Below are positions 12,603-13,526 of a stretch of 13,526 bases of DNA, one piece after another (positions within the stretch are counted from its first letter, which is position 1; every line of letters begins with the position of its first letter). The DNA is from Chloroflexia bacterium (GTDB taxonomy: Bacteria > Chloroflexota > Chloroflexia > Thermomicrobiales > UBA6265): the NCBI GenBank assembly GCA_030430125.1, contig JAUIGA010000042.1, positions 1 to 13,526 on the forward strand, in the 5' to 3' direction. Position numbers and translations under genes: made by a program. Below the pieces are notes generated by a model. It worked only from the letters and a program-made list of their open reading frames with translations. It was not told the DNA's origin and did not search any database.

Positions 12603-13526
12603 ATGAAGCACACTGGACACATCGCCATCCGAGCTCGTACTGCGCTGGCCCTAACGCTCATCCTGATCCTCGCCATGATCCCGGGTATCGGGCGTCCAGT
12701 CCTGTCGCAGACGACAACGCCGCCCGCGAGCGACACGGCAACCATGCCCGAGCAGCGTGGCTCGATCACGCTCGACCTGCCCGCCGGCGAGATGGCCTGG
12801 CGGGTGGCGGCGCTGCAGACCGGAACCGAGACCGACCCGGCCATCGGGTTCGAGCCGGGCTTCGTCTATGCCCTCGACGATCCCCTGCTGCTGCTCTTCG
12901 ATGACGGCACGCCGCTACAGCGCGTCCAGAGCGATACCGCATACACGGTCGAGACACCGGTCGAAGGACACCCGGTGCCGATGATGGCGGAGGCGCCGGT
13001 GCAATTCGCGACGATCGGAGTCGGCGCGCCGGACCCGGCAGCCGATCCAGGCTCGCCTCCGTTCCCGATCGAGGGCGGCGAGTACGAACTCTCGCTGTGG
13101 CTGGTCGACACCGCAGCCCAGGTCTCGACCGAGGTCGGCACGCGTCTCGCCTCACAGGAGCACCCGATCCTCGTGTTCATCCGTTCGGGCGAGATCGACG
13201 CGCCCCCCACCCCGCCGGAGACGACACCGCGGCGGCTGGTTGCGGGCGACTGGGCGGTGATCGACCCCACCGACCGGCTGCAGGCGGTCGACGGGAGTGA
13301 GCCACCAGTGGTACTGTTTGGCACGCTCGACCAGCCGAACCTGCAGCCGGAGCCGCCAACGGGCCAGACCGGCGCACCGCCCCCGCCGCAACCGGGTGGC
13401 GCGCCGCCGATGATCGCGACGGGCGCGCCGACGGAAACGACCACCAGCACGGCAACAACGACCCACACCGCCACCGCGACAGCTACCGCCGCGGAGACCG
13501 CAACCGCGACTGCAACCGAGACGGCG
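12603..13526 (+). CDS. Secreted protein with two cupin-like halves and Thr/Ala-rich tail (3' end missing)
   Basis: Frame open from ATG 12603 to the window edge (308 codons, no stop). AAAGAGGA lies about six bases before the ATG. Residues 1-35 are a long signal peptide (MKHTGHIAIRARTALALTLILILAM..., cleavage near VLSQ). Two similar halves follow (about 54-140 and 158-241), each with beta strands in a cupin-like order: EPGFVYALDDPLLLLFDDG pairs with QEHPILVFIRSGEID, and LQRVQSDTAYTVETP with RRLVAGDWAVIDPT. Neither half has the HxH metal residues of active cupins, so any role is binding or structural; this fold call is inference. After a Pro/Gly linker (245-275) the chain becomes almost pure Thr/Ala/Glu/Ser, as in O-glycosylated stalks, and may continue well beyond the window. 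It lies 56 bases after the TSP3 gene on the same strand, so the two are probably one operon. Confidence 0.75.
   Translation, partial: MKHTGHIAIRARTALALTLILILAMIPGIGRPVLSQTTTPPASDTATMPEQRGSITLDLPAGEMAWRVAALQTGTETDPAIGFEPGFVYALDDPLLLLFDDGTPLQRVQSDTAYTVETPVEGHPVPMMAEAPVQFATIGVGAPDPAADPGSPPFPIEGGEYELSLWLVDTAAQVSTEVGTRLASQEHPILVFIRSGEIDAPPTPPETTPRRLVAGDWAVIDPTDRLQAVDGSEPPVVLFGTLDQPNLQPEPPTGQTGAPPPPQPGGAPPMIATGAPTETTTSTATTTHTATATATAAETATATATETA

Overview
The window is GC-rich bacterial DNA and most likely comes from a Chloroflexota genome of the Thermomicrobia/Sphaerobacter type. This is inferred from a menaquinone (not ubiquinone) pathway, a STAND-ATPase/LuxR regulator of the kind common in that group, secreted proteins with thrombospondin type-3 repeats or Thr/Ala-rich tails, and an interspersed palindromic repeat built around GGGCGGAG-ACAAG-CTCCGCCC. 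No rRNA, tRNA, CRISPR array, transposase or phage gene is visible. I count 13 protein genes, the first and last cut by the window edges.

Region 1 (1-2107, + strand) is a metabolic block: the 3' end of panC (pantothenate/CoA), then menA and menG, the last two steps of menaquinone synthesis. Region 2 (2340-3752, - strand) holds two tandem paralogous genes for small secreted proteins with a DUF4352-like beta-rich domain; a GC-rich hairpin between them looks like a terminator. Region 3 (4083-5150, + strand) is an orphan FepB/FecB-type substrate-binding protein gene. A perfect TATAAT box overlaps a 9+9 bp palindrome just upstream, so this promoter looks operator-controlled.

Region 4 (5270-9050, + strand) holds an APH-type small-molecule kinase and then a three-gene ABC-2 exporter of the COG4586/COG4587/COG3694 type (ATPase plus two different permeases). 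ATPase and first permease overlap by GTGA. The second permease is separated from the first by about 167 bp of clustered palindromes that look like a MITE/REP-type insertion and that leave the reading frame open.

Region 5 (9098-13526, + strand) is a large signal-transduction ATPase with a LuxR DNA-binding end, then two exported proteins: an eight-unit thrombospondin type-3 protein and an incomplete protein with two cupin-like halves and a Thr/Ala-rich tail.

The left part is ordinary housekeeping metabolism. The right part is accessory: envelope, export and regulation. The items most worth a second look are the operator-like palindrome at 4085-4109, the repeat insertion inside the exporter operon, the paired secreted paralogues, and the regulator/TSP3/bicupin-like cluster. 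I did not find clear evidence for a wholly new defined system.
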